Of a stretch of 64,000 nt of DNA, positions 63,543 to 64,000 are shown piece by piece. The stretch's first letter is position 1, and each line of letters starts with the position of its first letter. A program made the translations under genes and the position numbers. The notes below the pieces were generated by a model that saw only the letters and a program-made list of their open reading frames with translations, was not told where the DNA came from and did not search any database. The DNA comes from Planktotalea arctica (GTDB lineage: Bacteria; Pseudomonadota; Alphaproteobacteria; Rhodobacterales; Rhodobacteraceae). The stretch spans positions 186,001 through 250,000 of the forward strand of contig NZ_MUHR01000011.1 in assembly GCF_002105285.1 (NCBI RefSeq), read 5' to 3'.

Positions 63543-64000
63543 GCCTTAACGGCGCCGAAGCGGCGATCGCGCGCGCCGTACTTGCGCGCCAGCCTTCCGA
63601 ATTCCTCGGCGGTGAAATCAGGCCAGAGCGTGTCGATAAACTCATATTCCGCATAGGCAGATTGCCAGAGCAGAAAGTTGGATATGCGCGCTTCACCGCT
63701 GGTGCGGATAACAAGGTCCGGATCGGGTAAAACGTAAGTATCCAAGTATCTTGGCAGCGTTTCTTCATCAATGGTTTCCGGATCTAACGTTCCCAGAGCA
63801 ACGTCTTGCGCCAGCCGTTTGGTGGCACGAGCAACCTCGTCCCTGCCACCGTAATTCAGGGCAATGGTCAGATGCACCAAATCGTTATGCGCCGTCAGAA
63901 TTTCCAGATTGTCCATCAACTCGACCAGCTTGTCATTCAAACGAACGCGATCACCAATAAAGCGCACACGCACCCCCACGTCGGACAGCGCACGCGCCTC
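63539..64000 (-). CDS. uppS: Isoprenyl transferase UppS (C-terminal part, runs off the right end)
   Basis: Only the C-terminal 153 residues or so are visible; the N-terminal Asp-rich and phosphate-binding DGNGRWA region lies beyond the window. Visible: VRVRFIGDRVRLNDKLVELM, LTIALNYGGRDEVARATKRLA and the highly conserved DPDLVIRTSGEARISNFLLWQSAYAEYEFIDTLWPDFT. It makes undecaprenyl diphosphate for cell-wall and LPS carriers. The stop overlaps the cdsA start by 4 bp. Confidence 0.97.
   Translation of the reverse strand, partial: EARALSDVGVRVRFIGDRVRLNDKLVELMDNLEILTAHNDLVHLTIALNYGGRDEVARATKRLAQDVALGTLDPETIDEETLPRYLDTYVLPDPDLVIRTSGEARISNFLLWQSAYAEYEFIDTLWPDFTAEEFGRLARKYGARDRRFGAVKA

Overview
The window is a 64 kb chromosomal segment that is almost entirely protein coding. 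It most likely comes from an alphaproteobacterium of the Rhodobacterales (Roseobacter/Rhodobacter group). The inference rests on gene content and order: zwf-pgl-pgi as one operon, uppS-cdsA-dxr-rseP-bamA-skp-fabZ-lpxA-lpxI-lpxB, lptF-lptG-lptD-surA-pdxA-rsmA, tandem cyclophilins divergent from pgk, an RNase E with a split S1 domain, and LpxI in place of LpxH. It also fits the roughly 60 percent G+C (judged by eye), many ATGA-type overlaps, and GC-rich intergenic repeats. I see no rRNA or tRNA gene, phage, insertion sequence or CRISPR array. The genus cannot be fixed from the sequence alone.

Layout. 1-3 kb: a truncated cytochrome P450 coupled to a membrane alpha/beta hydrolase, then ccdA and tusA. 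3-7.5 kb: rne with a long gene-poor upstream region, a possible 38-residue ORF, a TfoX C-terminal-domain protein and ndk. 7.6-12.7 kb: an ABC-F ATPase, a MarC-family protein, a retropepsin-like protease, holC and pepA. 12.8-20.3 kb: the LPS-export and outer-membrane-assembly operon lptFGD-surA-pdxA-rsmA. 20.4-23.9 kb: a DUF4167 protein, prmC-prfA and two small envelope proteins. 23.4-27 kb: an amidohydrolase and two different ureohydrolases. 27-32 kb: mazG, a nucleoside hydrolase, a GNAT, SelO, a DMT transporter and a DUF533/TerB-like protein. 33-35.9 kb: a DEAD-box helicase divergent from a Fur/Mur-type regulator, then a second DMT transporter. 36-42 kb: eno with two small genes, then zwf-pgl-pgi on the other strand. 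42-49.5 kb: a radical SAM protein, a fatty acid desaturase, anmK, tyrS, an outer-membrane beta-barrel candidate, a DUF3179 protein and two cyclophilins. 49.6-53.5 kb: pgk, an unrecognised secreted protein and a class I aldolase. 53.5-64 kb: the lipid A, BAM and isoprenoid cluster, running off the right end inside uppS.

Functionally the window is dominated by two themes. One is envelope biogenesis: undecaprenyl diphosphate, CDP-diacylglycerol, the MEP pathway, site-2 proteolysis, BamA/Skp/SurA, lipid A synthesis and Lpt export. The other is central carbon flow: Entner-Doudoroff entry plus eno, pgk and fba. A perfect 16-bp LacI-type palindrome sits directly upstream of zwf. Closely related sequences lie upstream of eno (13 of 14 bases) and fba (11 of 14). 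This suggests one regulator spans both directions of carbon flow, in line with the CceR system described in Rhodobacter.

No wholly new multi-gene system is evident. The most interesting non-coding signals are that candidate regulon, a dispersed family of hairpin repeats at gene 3' ends, a hairpin that buries the ribosome binding site of the DUF3179 gene, TTG starts on the helicase and skp genes, a 17-bp tandem duplication at the pgl/pgi junction, and an orphan radical SAM/desaturase pair.
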